64,000 bases of DNA. Origin: Lumbricus terrestris. Its lineage: Eukaryota > Annelida > Clitellata > Crassiclitellata > Lumbricidae. The notes beneath the pieces are model-generated. The model did no database searches, was not told the origin of the DNA, and saw only the letters and a list, made by a program, of their open reading frames with translations. Every line of letters begins with the position of its first letter. The stretch's first letter is position 1. The DNA lies in NCBI GenBank assembly GCA_949752735.1, contig OX457053.1, forward strand, positions 3,131,584 to 3,195,583. Direction: 5' to 3'. Positions 1-14,000 of this stretch are shown here, in pieces. The translations under genes were made by a program, and so were the position numbers.

Positions 1-101
1 TCTAATCCTCATATTGATCTAATCTAATCTAGTATAATTTCATCTAATCAAAATATAATATTGGCTGGATCTATGACTATTCTGTTGATCTGTTTGATCA
101 G

Positions 102-2929
102 AGAATTCCTGATCGTGGCTCCTAAGACGGTTCGTCCTAACCAGGTCTACGAAGTTCACGTTACTCTCAGCCAATGTTACTACGACAAATCCATTCTTAT
201 GAAGGCCGTTCTCAGTCGAGATGGAACGGAATACGCGTCAGGATCTGTTCCATTCAAAGAGACTGGAACAAAAGTCATTCAGCTCAAGGTTCGCTCGTCC
301 ACTACATCTTTCTAGTCAGTCTATATGTAATGTTATGTAACGTAATGTAAATCTTCCAGAATTCCTCACCGCCCACAAAAGCCACGCCAGGGAGACCAGC
401 TTATTCACCGGCGCTGATCTATCGGTCAGCCAGTCAAATCAGTCAGTCAGTCAATTGGTCGGTCGGTCAGTCAGTTAGTTAGTCAGTAAAGGGGTCGTTT
501 TTTCTGCCAGTCGGGCAGTTGAGTCTATAGCATCATCTAAGCATGAGTCAAAAGCGCCTCCAATTAGAGGAGTGGCTCTAAAATGCCAGTCAAGTCAGTC
601 AGTCAGTCAGTCAGTCAGCCAGTCAGTCAGTCAGTCAGTCAGTCAGTCAGTCAGTCAGTCAGTCAGTCAGTCAGTCAGTCAGTCAATTTAATCATGACTG
701 ACCTTGCATACACGTGTAAGAGTAACTAAGTCCTCTTTCTTCCTCTGTGTCTTTTATCTTTATGTCCGTTGTGTGTAGGTTCCCGTGTCCGTGCGCGAGG
801 GTGTTCATAAGCTGATAGTGGAGGGTCTTGTGGAGACTGCTGGTATCAGACCTCAGGTCCTGGCCAATGGATCTAACGTCGCCTCTTATGCTAACTACCA
901 ACCAATCTTCCACAACGAATCTCTGCTCGTCTTCAGTCCGAAGTGGGTTTCCATGTTCTTCCTCACCGACAGACCGGGATATGTCTCTCCTCACTCGGGT
1001 AGGCCACTCCTTGTTCCTTGACCACAGAGCAGATAGTAGGCCTACTGTACAGAGTCACTTAATTGACAAGCTTAAGGCAAGCTTATAGCTTACATTTGAG
1101 AGAAACTTCACATCAACCGTCATCAAAGGTCGAATTCAAGGAGAATCGTAGGAGAACCGCTTTACGGAGTTGCCCGAAAAGTAAAGCAAGAACATTAGGT
1201 GTGCATGGTTATGGCATCATTGGTGCTTTCTTAAATAAAAAATCAAATGCCACTGGGATCAGCAAATTCAGATGAACAGTTTTGTTTATTGAGTGCAAGG
1301 CTAACAAGTGTTGGTTAAATTCGCAATACAAATCTGCTGCGTTTCGTTTTTGTTTCAGTTTGGTTTCGAATCGTCGCCGTTTATCCAGATCTGAAACCAG
1401 CCGTTGGATCGATGACGGTTTACATTCGAGTTAGTAAGAACTACGAACATATCGATATAATTCATGGGAAAATAATATTGTTTATTATCCGAATTTAACT
1501 ATAATTTTTACCGCATTGGTCTCTATCTGCTGTCAAAGCTGTTAGCGTCAAATTAGCCTACTTTATAAAAGACAATTTGCTACGTGTGTTGACTACTTTT
1601 GGACAGGGCACATAGAAGAGCTCAGCATAAAATTTGGTGCGCTAAACTGACTTTGAATTTCATGAAATCAACCTGGATTATTTGCATTCAGGATTCGAAA
1701 GGAAATTTCGTGAGAAGATGGATTCAGCGATATCTCAATTTTGGTCAGTTTTCTAATTTTGACCTTCATCCGCAGCAGCGAATTGCTCTGTATTCTGTAA
1801 TTAGCCTACTTTGTATTGCATCCTGCGGCAAGAGGTCGTCTTTCTATTGTGTTGTATTATCTATCTATATTTCGTTTATTAAAAAAATTTAGCTGAAGTA
1901 CTGCATAGTAATCAACTAATCATTGCATCGCTTTGCATATGTATCGGCGTCTTGTATTTTTTTTATTGAACTCATTTAAATGTGATCTCTGTATGTCCTC
2001 TTGCCTCTCTCCTTAGTCTGTCTAAGTGTCTGCATTTATCTGCTAGGCCTGCATGTACGTTCGTCCTAACTAAGTCTGATATACATACTCAATAACGATG
2101 TTCCACTCAACGAAAATCCTTCAGATCTTGCTGTCAAAGCGTGTCGTCAATTATTATATCAGTCGTGTGTGTCACATGTGACAGCAAAATAATGACAAGC
2201 TTAAACTGCTGACTTCATTAATATTAGTGTGTTAATTAAATGCGGATGAGAATCTTGTGTCGAGTGCAATTCTTCGGTTGATGAGCAGAGCAATTGACTG
2301 GCGCATCCACAATCGCTGGGCCCCCCTTTCAGACAGCAAAAAAACTGTTGGTGTGTGTTTGAGTAGGCCTACATTCATTAATCACAGTTTTATGGAAATA
2401 CATCTCCATGCACCGACCGTCAAATGTCAGACAGGTAATGGATAGCCGCTCTAATCCTGCTTGAGTTATAGGACTTTGTGTCATGAATAGGACCAAGAAA
2501 AGCTGTCGAGAAACTTTGATAGCGCATGGTGGACTAGGGTCTTAAAGACGGATGTCAGAGTCTCAAATATCGACCTTCATGCAGCTTGAAGGAGATTTAA
2601 ATATACACACACACACATATATAAATACATAGACAGACACACAGACATACAGCCAGGCAAACACAAAGAGGCAGAGGCAGAGGTAGATATACAGAATGAT
2701 AGATGCAAATATAGAAATACACGGAGAGTATGCGAAAAACAGGACAGTGTCCACCATAAATATTATAGCCATGTCTCTATACGCCAATAAGCGGTTATTA
2801 ACTTAAAAGTAAACGGATAAACGAATTGACGTTTGCCATTGTTGTTTATCCGCAGGCGTTTATGAAGGGCAGTTTGATATCGAGTATCCGGTGAATGTTG
2901 GTGATTGGGCAATTGTCGTCGACGCATTC
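102..2929 (+). CDS. Gene A exons 1-5: MG1 and MG2 domains
   Basis: Five exons: 102-288, 779-998, 1359-1429, 1692-1743 and 2856-2929. Exon 1 reads FLIVAPKTVRPNQVYEVHV, the classic first strand of MG1 in A2M/CD109 proteins. Exon 2 ends in VSMFFLTDRPGYVSPHSG, the counterpart of the family's 'FIQTDKxxYxPG' strand that opens MG2. Exons 3 and 4 read AVYPDLKP and DSKGNFVRRW, matching the family 'D..GN.I..W' strand, and exon 5 continues YEGQFDIEYPV and WAIVVDAF. Exon phases run 0,1,0,1,0 and fit at each junction. Exon 3 must use the donor at 1430 (GTTAGT), not the stronger-looking GTAAG at 1434, because only the first keeps frame. The first base of 102 completes a codon from an upstream exon, so the start codon and signal peptide are missing. 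Confidence 0.87.
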
Positions 2930-3971
2930 GTAAGTAGGAATAAGAATAAGATGTAGGCCTAGTTCTTGGTAGTAAACTGAGATATACGATCCAACGGTAA
3001 CTGTTAGAGTGCCGTACTCCTGATCTTAGTATTTCTGTCCCACTATAGCCCCATGGGAAACTTGGTTTGGTGTCTGTAGGAAGATCATACTATTGGGGAA
3101 AGACTGAAAGTTATTTCAGCTCCATGCAATGTAGACCTACTTATGTACCAGTGATAGGTTCCATTGGGGAGTGCGCCTATTTCTTTCCCATTGTCTATCC
3201 GAACTGCTGCTCCCACAGCCCCACACACACGGCCATGTCTACTATACATTACTACTTATAAACCTACAAAGGTACTTGGTCTTCCGCTTGGAATAGTCCT
3301 CTGATGGACATACGCATGTCCTAGGCTACTGCTGATACTCACCTCTTTTCAACAACTATAATATTCGAAACCTATTTAAGTTAGTTAGATATTCACAGAT
3401 GAAGAGCATTTTGCCGTGTTTGAATTCCTCAACGCAAAATTACTTAATACTATGCAAAGATTAGGCTATTCATGCAGACTTTCAACCTACTAGGCTTACA
3501 TGACATTCTGCAGTTTCTTTTAGTTCACATGGTATTGATATTGTTACGCGAAATAGTTTCTTGCATGTTCAGGCGCAAAACTAGGCCTACATGTATAATA
3601 GCAGCCATTAATAGACCTACACACGAATGGCTGATTTTCTTTGTAGGGCTATCGGTACGAACACACGTTTGGTGTCAGATATTGGTGTAAGTATGAACCA
3701 ACCAATTAGTTAAGAATTTTTTTAACTTATTGGAACAAGATTACTGGAGGAGTGACTGTAAGAAGAATCGAATGAGAGATTATTGCACCGTTTGAAGCTC
3801 TGCCTTCAAAATTCCAATCCTGGTTTCTTATTATGTAAAGACAGTTTGTATGGTCCCACGGTTGCACAGTATAAGCTTACATAATAATTTATATGTCATA
3901 AAATACCAACGAATTCTCATCAGAGTTCTCTTTCGTCTGGCTTATGTGCATAGATGGACAGACAGACAGTC

Positions 3972-4020
<49 letters not shown>

Positions 4021-4493
4021 TACAGACAGATATCTTATGCAATTACAATACGATATACGTGGATATCTGATATCTCCCTCATATAAAAGCTCAGACAACA
4101 TAATAATATTGTCGAAGGCTCAAACGAACCGGCTACCGTGCCTGCCCCTCTTTACGCTGTCGGTTGCTTTGCAGGGCAGCGATCCGTTGAAATAAACGTT
4201 TCTGTTCCGCTGTTCATGTACGACACGGAATGGGGAATCACGGGACAAATCGCTGGAGAGTAAGTGCAAAAGCCAAATATCCATGGGCATAAAAATTATA
4301 GTAGATTCGACCAATTCGGAACCTAGGGTTCAATAGGGGGAACGTGGGTTTCATTTTGACTTCATAATCATTGGCGTGCTGGAAAAGATTCTATAGAGTT
4401 CTCTGCTTGCTTGCGTAGTTAGCACAGTCACTTTTGGAACTGTATCAATAAAGTCTGCAACATATAATATATATGCAACATATATTATATATG

Positions 4494-4529
<36 letters not shown>

Positions 4530-7500
4530 CAAAAATTGAACACAAGACAAGTTTTAAACAGTTGAAAATGACAAATATGATATATATATATACAAATGTA
4601 TGTGATATGTGATATATATATATATATATATATATATCTGTATGCTTGCGTAGTCCTATTTGAAAGTGTATCTATAAACTATGTAATATAATTATACCTG
4701 TAGGCCCGTAGACCAATATTTATAGACCTACATATAATTATAGAAGAGCCTTCGAATCATTTTGGCCGTTTTAAATATTTGTCTAAAAATGCTACAGATG
4801 GAATATATGACCTGCATGCTGCATATATCCAGAGCGTCTGAATTCCGCATCGGTAATTATAGGCCTTTACAGCTTAGACGATCAACGAGTTTGCAGAGAG
4901 TTTACCTGTTTTTAATTGCGCTATATAATTATCTGGATTAGATAGGAATGCCATTAGTGAGTTTAGTGTCTAGTGATTTGCTTTGTTTCTTGCGCAGACA
5001 TGTCAGTGGGGCACCAGGTTGGGGAATCGGAAATGTAACGGTCAGGGTGATGCATCGGAACGGAACAGTGGAACCTGGAGAAATTAGCAAGGATCTGGGA
5101 TACGTAAGTCTATGGAGTCTGGACCAGCCTTGCTACCATGATATGGAATGGGGACATGACCTCCCATTACTGTTACGACTTATGCGTATATTATGGTTTG
5201 CTCTGATGCGTTTTGTCATAGTTTCAGAACTGTCGTTTCCAGCCGGGGTTGGGTGGGAAGCATTCGTAAGTAGCAATCTGCACTGACTCTATCGCGACCA
5301 AAAAGAACAGTTTTTTAAGCGCTGACAAGATGATTGAATTCTTTTATAAGGGAATAATCATATCAATTGTAGTCATGGCTGCCTGCAGATAGGCTATAGA
5401 CTATTTGCAGGGTGAGGGGCAAAACACAATGGTCACAGGTAATTTTTTCGCAAGTGTTTGAAAATGCAAAGTAGGAAATTAAGAAATGTGGGTATTTTTT
5501 TAACCAAGATGTCTAAATGTAAATTTCTATGTTTATCTTTGTAAATTATTGGCATCGTTAGAGCTTTGTGCGAAGAAACCTGTTAAAAACCAAAAAGTGG
5601 TAGTTAAAAATGGGTGTAAAATTCTCCAGGGGCGGGGCAAGTTCCCCTCGTGCCCCTATGTACGAGCGCCCATGGTTGTGGTCTTCTACGACGCTTCAAT
5701 ATATCTTTTGAAACTGATCCATAAATCTTTTTGATTGTAACTATTAGCGCACATGCAGCTACATGTACGTATAGGCTACAAATTGTACTAATTTTGACTT
5801 TCTATAACACACATACACACAGTGGTATGGCACAACCAGTTTCTGCTTTTCGATGGCGGAGATAGTGGAGAAATGGGGCGATCCATCTGGCAAGGACCTT
5901 TACTTCACTGGATCCACTTACGATTACTACTACCTGGAGTGGCTAACCGCAACCGCCATCACCCACGTCTACAAGGATGGTGTTCAGCTGAAACTACTCG
6001 GAAGCGAAATACGAACATTCAAACCAGGTGTACCGTTTACAATCCAGGTAAATACCTGAAGCCTTGAATTAACCTGATTACTTTAACTGCCATTCAGATA
6101 AGAGCTGAATCAGTGTATTTCCCGAATGGCTTATCCGTGAGACTCCACTCCAGCTAAGTACCTGACACAACCAAATCACCTTATTAGTTTTCCTGTAGGA
6201 CTTACAGATAAAGGTATGAACCAATTATACGACTTCACTTTAAAATTTACTATGGATTAACCTGTTGGTAGATGACTATTGTCTAATTGTAGGCCTAATT
6301 GTAATCGTATATTTATATAGCGCCCCTTCAAGAGAACTCCTCAGAGGCGTTTCCGACCTGACACCAAACCACAATCAAAGAGAATGGTTTTCAAACGCTT
6401 GCGGAAAAGGGACAAAGAAAGACAAAGAAGTTCATTACGGAGACTAATATAGTAACTTATTCTAGAAAGACGGACCGACCATAAGGACAGTCCACGTAGC
6501 CAATATTGTGCAAGTGCAGCTGAAACCCCGCCACTGTTTATATTTTTACAGTGCCAGTCCCAAGCCTGGTGAAAGGAGGAGGGCGACACTAATCATCGTT
6601 GGTATACGACACATTGTCGTTATGCAGCAACGAGTATGCCTATAATACGTGTAACTGAATAGATGTCTTCTTCCTAGAATGATTGCTGGATGATGGTGTT
6701 ACGTTCGGTCCATTTAAATGTAACTGTTGGCACTCTGAACAACAGCCTCGTGAGTCTCTGTTCTTGTTGGATGTAGGTTGCATTACAGAGAAGCGACGGA
6801 TCGATGTACGATGGTTTCTTTGATAGACAGGTCATCTTCTCCGTTAGTGCGGAAGGAAGCGATTCATCCGATCAACCGACGGAAGACAAACAGATCATTC
6901 CAGATGACAACATCCTACAGTACGAGATCGAACCGGGACCAGATGATCGAATCATTCTAGTCACCGTATGTCTTAAACACTTGCTTAAATTTACTGACCT
7001 TCTAGACTTCATGAGGAAGACACATTTGCTCAAAAATATTCTCTATGCACTGGACTCCATGGTAGTTCTATATGGAGTTCACGCTGCAGGTTTTAAGCCA
7101 TAATTGTTGGGTTTTAGCTTCAATCGAGCTGCCGAAAAATCATGGTGTTTAGTTGAGCGCAGCCTGACGAAGACTTTCAAGCAGATAGACACGGGCAAAC
7201 GGTAAGAGAGAGAAGCGGACTGACAGAGACACATGGTGGTAGAATGGTAGACACGGACAGAACCAGGCAGAAATGCAGAAAGACTCGTATACAATCATAA
7301 TATTATGGACAATTTATAAGTTGCGGTGTGTCAACTTAGTTTTTCTTGAATAAACGAAGTATATAATCCGTTATGGATGAGGAAACGAATCCAAAATTAA
7401 AAACGAAGAATATGAGACAGAAAGACATCCACATAGGCGGAACCTGGCGGATAGATAGACAGACAGATAGGTTGATATAGTGATAGAAATAGGAGCAGAC

Positions 7501-10500
7501 ACATAGAAAGACTTTACAACTAACCTAGAATGTTTTTTCACGACAGTGCCGAGTGTTTTGTTGTTTAGAATCTCCATTTTGTTATGACATTGAAACACAA
7601 GCTTAATTGTCATTTTACGGGCACACACTTCACATGTAGGTACATCACGATCAGTCCAATCAGAAGCTGTCAATACGTTGCTACCGTTACTACAGTCCAA
7701 ACAACAGGTTCTTGTCTGTCAGTACTTCAACCGAAGAGCCGAAGGTAGGCTATGTCTCAGCAGCTATCCTAATGACATGGAAATTATATGCATCAAGACA
7801 AATTAAACTCGTAGGTTACATTTGACGGAGTCCTTAATAAACACGCACAGCAAACAGCTCATAAACCTGCCGCAAAAACAGTCTTGCAAATTGCCCGAAT
7901 CCTTAGCTTAAATTGTATGCCTTTGATCCGTTTGCTTCGCCAGCAGTAGGCCTATAGGAAGGCCTATTCTTCAACAGGTCGCTATTTAGATTTTCGCCAG
8001 CAGTAGGCCTATAGGAAGGCCTATTCTTCAACAGGTCGCTATTTAGATTTTCGCCAGCAGTAGGCCTATAGGGAGGTCTATTCTTCAACAGGTCGCTATT
8101 TAGATTTTCGAATTCATACACGAATAGTGTTCATCATTCTTTGTAATTATTGTAGCCTATAACATTACGAATAACGTGTGACATTATTTTATTAACATAA
8201 ACAAATTAAACATGTTCCAATTGAAGTTGCATATTTTATTATTTCTCTCTCGCAGACCGATGCCTACATGACGTTTACCGTATCGACAAATTTCCATGTG
8301 CGAGAAGTCAACTACATGGTTAGACGTTGGCTTCTAATTAACACTCACCTACATGTATAATAAGGCTACTCACGCATATTCTGAACACTATAACGCTTAG
8401 TTCTTCTTAACACTTAGTCTACTAAAACTCACATCTACAAATAACTTTGTAGCACGTAAGAGAACATAATTTTGTTAACCTGTCACAATCCCAGTGGTAA
8501 TTGCTATCCGGTTCTTACGATCTTAGATGGACGTTCCTCAAAAGTTGCCAATAGAACATGAACATTAAACACTCAGCTTATGCAGTTTTACCGTTTTGTG
8601 CACTTCTAAAGTAGTTTATGCACTTCTAAAGTAGTTTCATGCACTTCTAAAGTAGTTTATGCACTTCTAAAGTAGGTGTTGATTTTAAATGTCGTCTACA
8701 GCAAAGGTTAATCGTAAAATCGTAATCGTAAACTCGAAATTTCTAAAGCGCCACTCGAAAGCCAAGCGCGGGGCACCAGCTTATTCACGAGCGCTGCGTT
8801 AAGTTAGAAGGGTTGTCCGCAGTGGCGGCGCTACGGCAGGTCGCGGCAGGTCATTTGACCTGCCTATTTTGCTCCCGACCTGCCTAATGACCTGCCAAAA
8901 AAACTTTGGAATTTTTAATATCTTCTTTACATTTATTTAAGAGTCTGAAATGAAAAATCAAAATTTTCATCGCCCACAAGTTCACTATTCATCATCAGGA
9001 ACCATGGGCCCAGCGCCCGTAGGTGTCCACTGCCGTCTTCATCAAGCTCCTCCATCGACCCCTGTCCATCGCCGCGTGACTCAGCTCTTGGAGTGATGCT
9101 CTCCCCCACCTGGTGATGTTCACTATTGTTGTAGTGCAATTATCAGATTTAACTGACATTTACGTCTGCTCCTATCTAGTAGGTCAATACCGGTATAAGT
9201 CTAGGCCTATGTTTTAAACTTTAAAATTGTTTTTTCCTGGATTGCCGCCGTTACGTCAGAGATTTGTAGGAAACTAGAAAGAAACAATAGTCGGTCAAAG
9301 AAACAATAGTCGGTCGGCCGTTAGGCCTAATTCGCGAAACTAGCATCACTGATTTTTAAAATATAATATTATATTTATATAGGCCTATATATAAACACAG
9401 AAATGAATAAAAATGAGACGCTGCAACATTGAGAATTTCTTTGGAAATAAATTGGGCGCAAAGTGGAACGTGTGACTGATGCCGAAATCCGTGGAGTTTT
9501 AGGCGATTGTGCTAGCGAACAAGGTCTAGGCCTACTTGATGTAAAACGATTATTGTTGTGTAAATGTTGAAAACGCAGAAGACTTGAGAGACAATGATGT
9601 GGATGATGTTCTTGGAATGCCTTCGAAAGATACTGCAGACGTTAATTTGGTCCACCGGATATTTCTAAATCGTCAACCGGCGAACCCACTCAGCCGTTGC
9701 TTCGCAGTTTCCCGGGCATCTAGACAAGATGCTGTAAACCTACTAAGTATATAGGCGGAGTTGTCTGTCGTTTCAATCCATCCATGTGCCCTAGCGGCGC
9801 CTATATCGAGTTCAAAAGAGATGTCAGATAAGCTAGGCTAGTCTAGGTAGCATATTCAGATAATAAAGTGAAACACAATAGCCTAATTATTAGGGCCTAT
9901 TGCTTTCGCAGCAAATGCTAGTAGCTTTCGTTTTAAGAGCCTGATTTACATCTTATGTCCATTAAACAGTTTTATTTCGCATTTGCTCTATTTTTGTAGA
10001 CCAACACATGATAGGCCTATTGCCAATACCGTATTGGCAGGAAATAAGCTCAAAGCAACTTTTTCTGGGGAACCTGCTCATCGCTGCCTTGCTGCCTATT
10101 GCTGCCTTGGGCCCGCACGTCTTAGGGCGGGGCCAGGCTTCAAATTCAATCATCACTTTCTTCGACCTGCCAAATATTTTCCATGACCCTGAGGCGACCT
10201 GCCCAAATTTTATAGCTGGCGCCGCCACTGGTTGTCCGTGAGAGTAGTTCTGTAGATAAACTCTCCAATCCTTAACATTTTGTAACGAAATCAATAACTT
10301 TCTGGAATAAGTTACCTGTTAGTCTCCGTAATGAGCTTCTTTGTCTTTCTTTGCCCTTTTTCCGCAAGCGTTTTGAAAACCATTCTCTTTGATTGTGGTT
10401 TGGTGTCAGGTCGGGAGCGTCTCTGATGAGTTCTCTTGAAGGGGCGCTATACAAAAAAGGAACGATTGCAATTACAATTACAACCAGAAGTTCTGCTAAA

Positions 10501-10967
10501 AACCGTTTAGAATTAGATTCGACGTTGCAGTACATCATCCAACCATGAACATGCATAGAGAATAAATAAAAATGAGTATAAATAAAAATGAGTATGAATA
10601 AAAATGGCGTCGTCCTCTGTTCTCAACGCAGCGAATGTTGTTTAACTTAGATAGCTGCTGGAGGATCGATTCTTCTCGGGAGTCAGCTGTTGATGACGTC
10701 ACGGCAGAAGACGTTCGCCATCGCCCTGTCACGTGACATGTCTCCCTCCGCCCATCTATTTGTCTACTGCATCGTTCAGGGAGAAGTCGTCGTCGACTCG
10801 CTCACGTTCTTCGTTCGAGATTCAAAACTCAAACAGGTTCCTATTTATAGCTCAACATAGCATGCAACTATTGCAAAGCATCAATCACATGAGTTTATAT
10901 AGCGCCCCTTCAAGATATCTACTCAGAGGCATGGCGTAACATAACATCGTAACTGAACGCATAGTGT

Positions 10968-11032
<65 letters not shown>

Positions 11033-14000
11033 GCAATCAAGCAATCAGTCAGTCAATCAATCAATCAACCACACAAATTTATATAGCGCTCCTTTAAAGA
11101 TGATACTCAGAGGCGCTCCCAACCCAGGCCTGGTCAAAAAGTCTTGAGAAGACGATAGAAAGAGCCAGCAGGCAGCAGAGTCACGGGGAAGCGAACGGAG
11201 AGCCGCAGGGAGGCCATTCCAGATAGCTCGACCCACCACGGAAAATGCTCTTCGCTGCATAGTTGCGGTACGGTATCATAGCATATAGGTTTAACCAGTG
11301 CTCAAAGTGTAGAAAAAGAAGTACCTGGACGCTCCTTAACCATTCCCTGCTGTGCGGGCTAAATAATTGGCAGTGCGGTATTCAGATTTTAAAATAAGTT
11401 CCTGGACGCCGTCCATTACCGTACAGGCACACTTTAAACCCTGGGCGTAATTGCAATGCATACGGCAACGTCACCCAACTGTGAAAATTAATTACGAATT
11501 TCAGCCAACGATCAGACTGAACTTCGGCAAAGATTTCAAGCAGGATACGATTGAACTCGTTGCTCAAGGACCTCCTGGAGGATACTTCTACACAGCCTCC
11601 GTCGACTATGAATTCTACATGCGCGGGGCTCTGTCTTTTCCAACGGAACAAAAGGTCGATTAGATATCATTATTATCGTTAGATATCATTATTATCGTTA
11701 GATATCATTATTATTATCATTATTCTTATCATTATTAGTAACCGTTCCGGCTTTCTTTCTGCAGAAATTGGTTTGACAGTCACTGCTCTAGAACTGACTA
11801 CTTTTTTCCTCCCAATCCCCTTAAGCCCTCATCACATCATTCGAGACCTCCATCCTTCAATCTCTGCAAGGTCAACTGTCTACAATACGTGAGCCAGTCC
11901 ACGTGATCCGTCACCCCACCTTGAGTTGATGCCTTTGCCAAGAGAAGCTTATCAGAATGTTATTTAAAGAAACTTTGCCTAAATACTTCAATTATTTCCT
12001 CTACATGCTACGGTGCATTAATTTGTTGATAGTCTAATAAAAAATTGTTTTTACCTTCTTACTAACTATTATCTATTTGCTTGCTTACTCATTTACTTTT
12101 TCTAATGAAATGTTGCACGCTATAGTTAAACTCTTGAAGACGACCGTCACTGCTACGTATACCCTATTCTTTTTATTACCACAATGGTAATTAACTTAAA
12201 AATCTATATGATTATTATTATTATGGTCATCGCTATCACACTCAACGATTATAAATTAATAATTATCACAGCCATTTTTGTTACACAGTCATTTTCACTT
12301 CCGCGACTCTTAGGCCTACATCATTGGCTGTAAGAGAGACGATTATCGCTTAAATCAGAGCAGGACTGGTCAGCACACTCTAGCCCGAGGACACATTGAC
12401 CTCTGGAGTAAGCGTGCTTGTCACTATTGTCCTCATCTTATACATTCTGCCCTTAGAATGTGCCCTACACAAATCTCCCTAGGCTCACCTAGTCTAACCC
12501 TGCAATGCGCCACATATGCCATCCTCTAAGACACCAGACACTATGCCACTCACTCTACTTGCTCTGTCTATAATAATGTCTAACCAATCTAGATACTCCC
12601 CGCATAACTTCACCATACCACGCGGCTTCTCGTATCTTAATTTACTTTACAATATTCATTTACACTTGCAGGTCATCCATGATCTGCTGGACTACAACGT
12701 TGAAGCACAACTTCCTTACTTCCACACCTGGTGGCACAATAACGTAGATTGGGAGGAAAGTGTTTTCTTCAGCGCACCAACTGTTGGAATGGACACGAAC
12801 ACCACGGCTCACGTACGACTAACAACCTAACACCATCATAGATAGACAAATATAACTATTTCACACATATTATAATAGTTACTAGCCATCTTTAACTGCA
12901 AATTGCGTATTACCAATAAAACGACTGTGGTTCTTGTGAAGTCATTACATCTAACAAAACATTTCTTCCATGACAAGACTGAACTTTGATGATATACCGA
13001 TAATTTCATTACGCATTTAATAATTGATACATGATATCGTTTTTAAATGAGATTTTTCTCTTGATAAAATTATGGCTTAACGGTCAAATTAATGAGGAGG
13101 TCTGTTAAATGAAGTGCAGTGAGATAGTATAGTATGGGCGTCCTACAACGCTGGGAGCCCGAGACCGAATAATAATTGACCGTAGGAGTAGCCTAGGGTC
13201 TATAGGCTACTCCAGAGAAGTGTGTATGCGGTAGAATATGGGTAACCATCAGCATCGTTTTAAAGATTTCCTTCGTACATTTAACTGTTCAATCGGTCTG
13301 TGTCTCTGTTCATAGTCTGCAGGTCTGATCATCATGAGTGACCTCAACCTAACGATTAACCAGGGTGAGCCTTAGTGTGGTCCACAGATGCATGGTAAAA
13401 AATAAAGTTCAAGCTAAAAACCAGGGCGCCCTCCCAGTTTGTTAGACTTATCAATAGTATTATTGAGACAAAATTTCAGCTTCCTATTCCAACTGGAAGG
13501 CGGTGCTCAACGACTGTCTTACTTTGCATGGGCCAATGAAAAGACGTTAATTGTAGAAATAAATGTGTTGAGCATATATTCCAATACAATTGTGCTTTAT
13601 TTCAAGATAGATCATACATTACTGTAACATGACAATATGTGTGACACTTAAACAATTGGTGAGCTTGAAATATAAAATTTCAGTAGGTCTTAAATATGGA
13701 AAATGTCAAAAAATGTCAAAAACATCGTTAAATCCACGAATGTCTATTGTTCTCATTTTATGACTCCAAACATACGATAACGTCTACGCTGTAAAAGGCT
13801 TTTCAAGCACAGTGTCAACATCATATTTCTTTGTTGATTGAGTGGGGACAGCTTTTCTTTTTGCCTCAACCACTTGGAGAAAATACTGCTTTCTTCTTCA
13901 TCAGTGATGAGTCAGTTTAATTCCTTGAACAACTTCACATTTCTCTCAGCCATGTCGTTTGCCACTCTCAGTTGCTGACTTCAGCCTCTACCCTGCTGAT

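Noticed and set aside
1599..1892. 97-codon ORF starting at 1599 as a separate gene
   Set aside because: Only 1692-1743 is exonic; it is gene A exon 4 extended into intron by chance.
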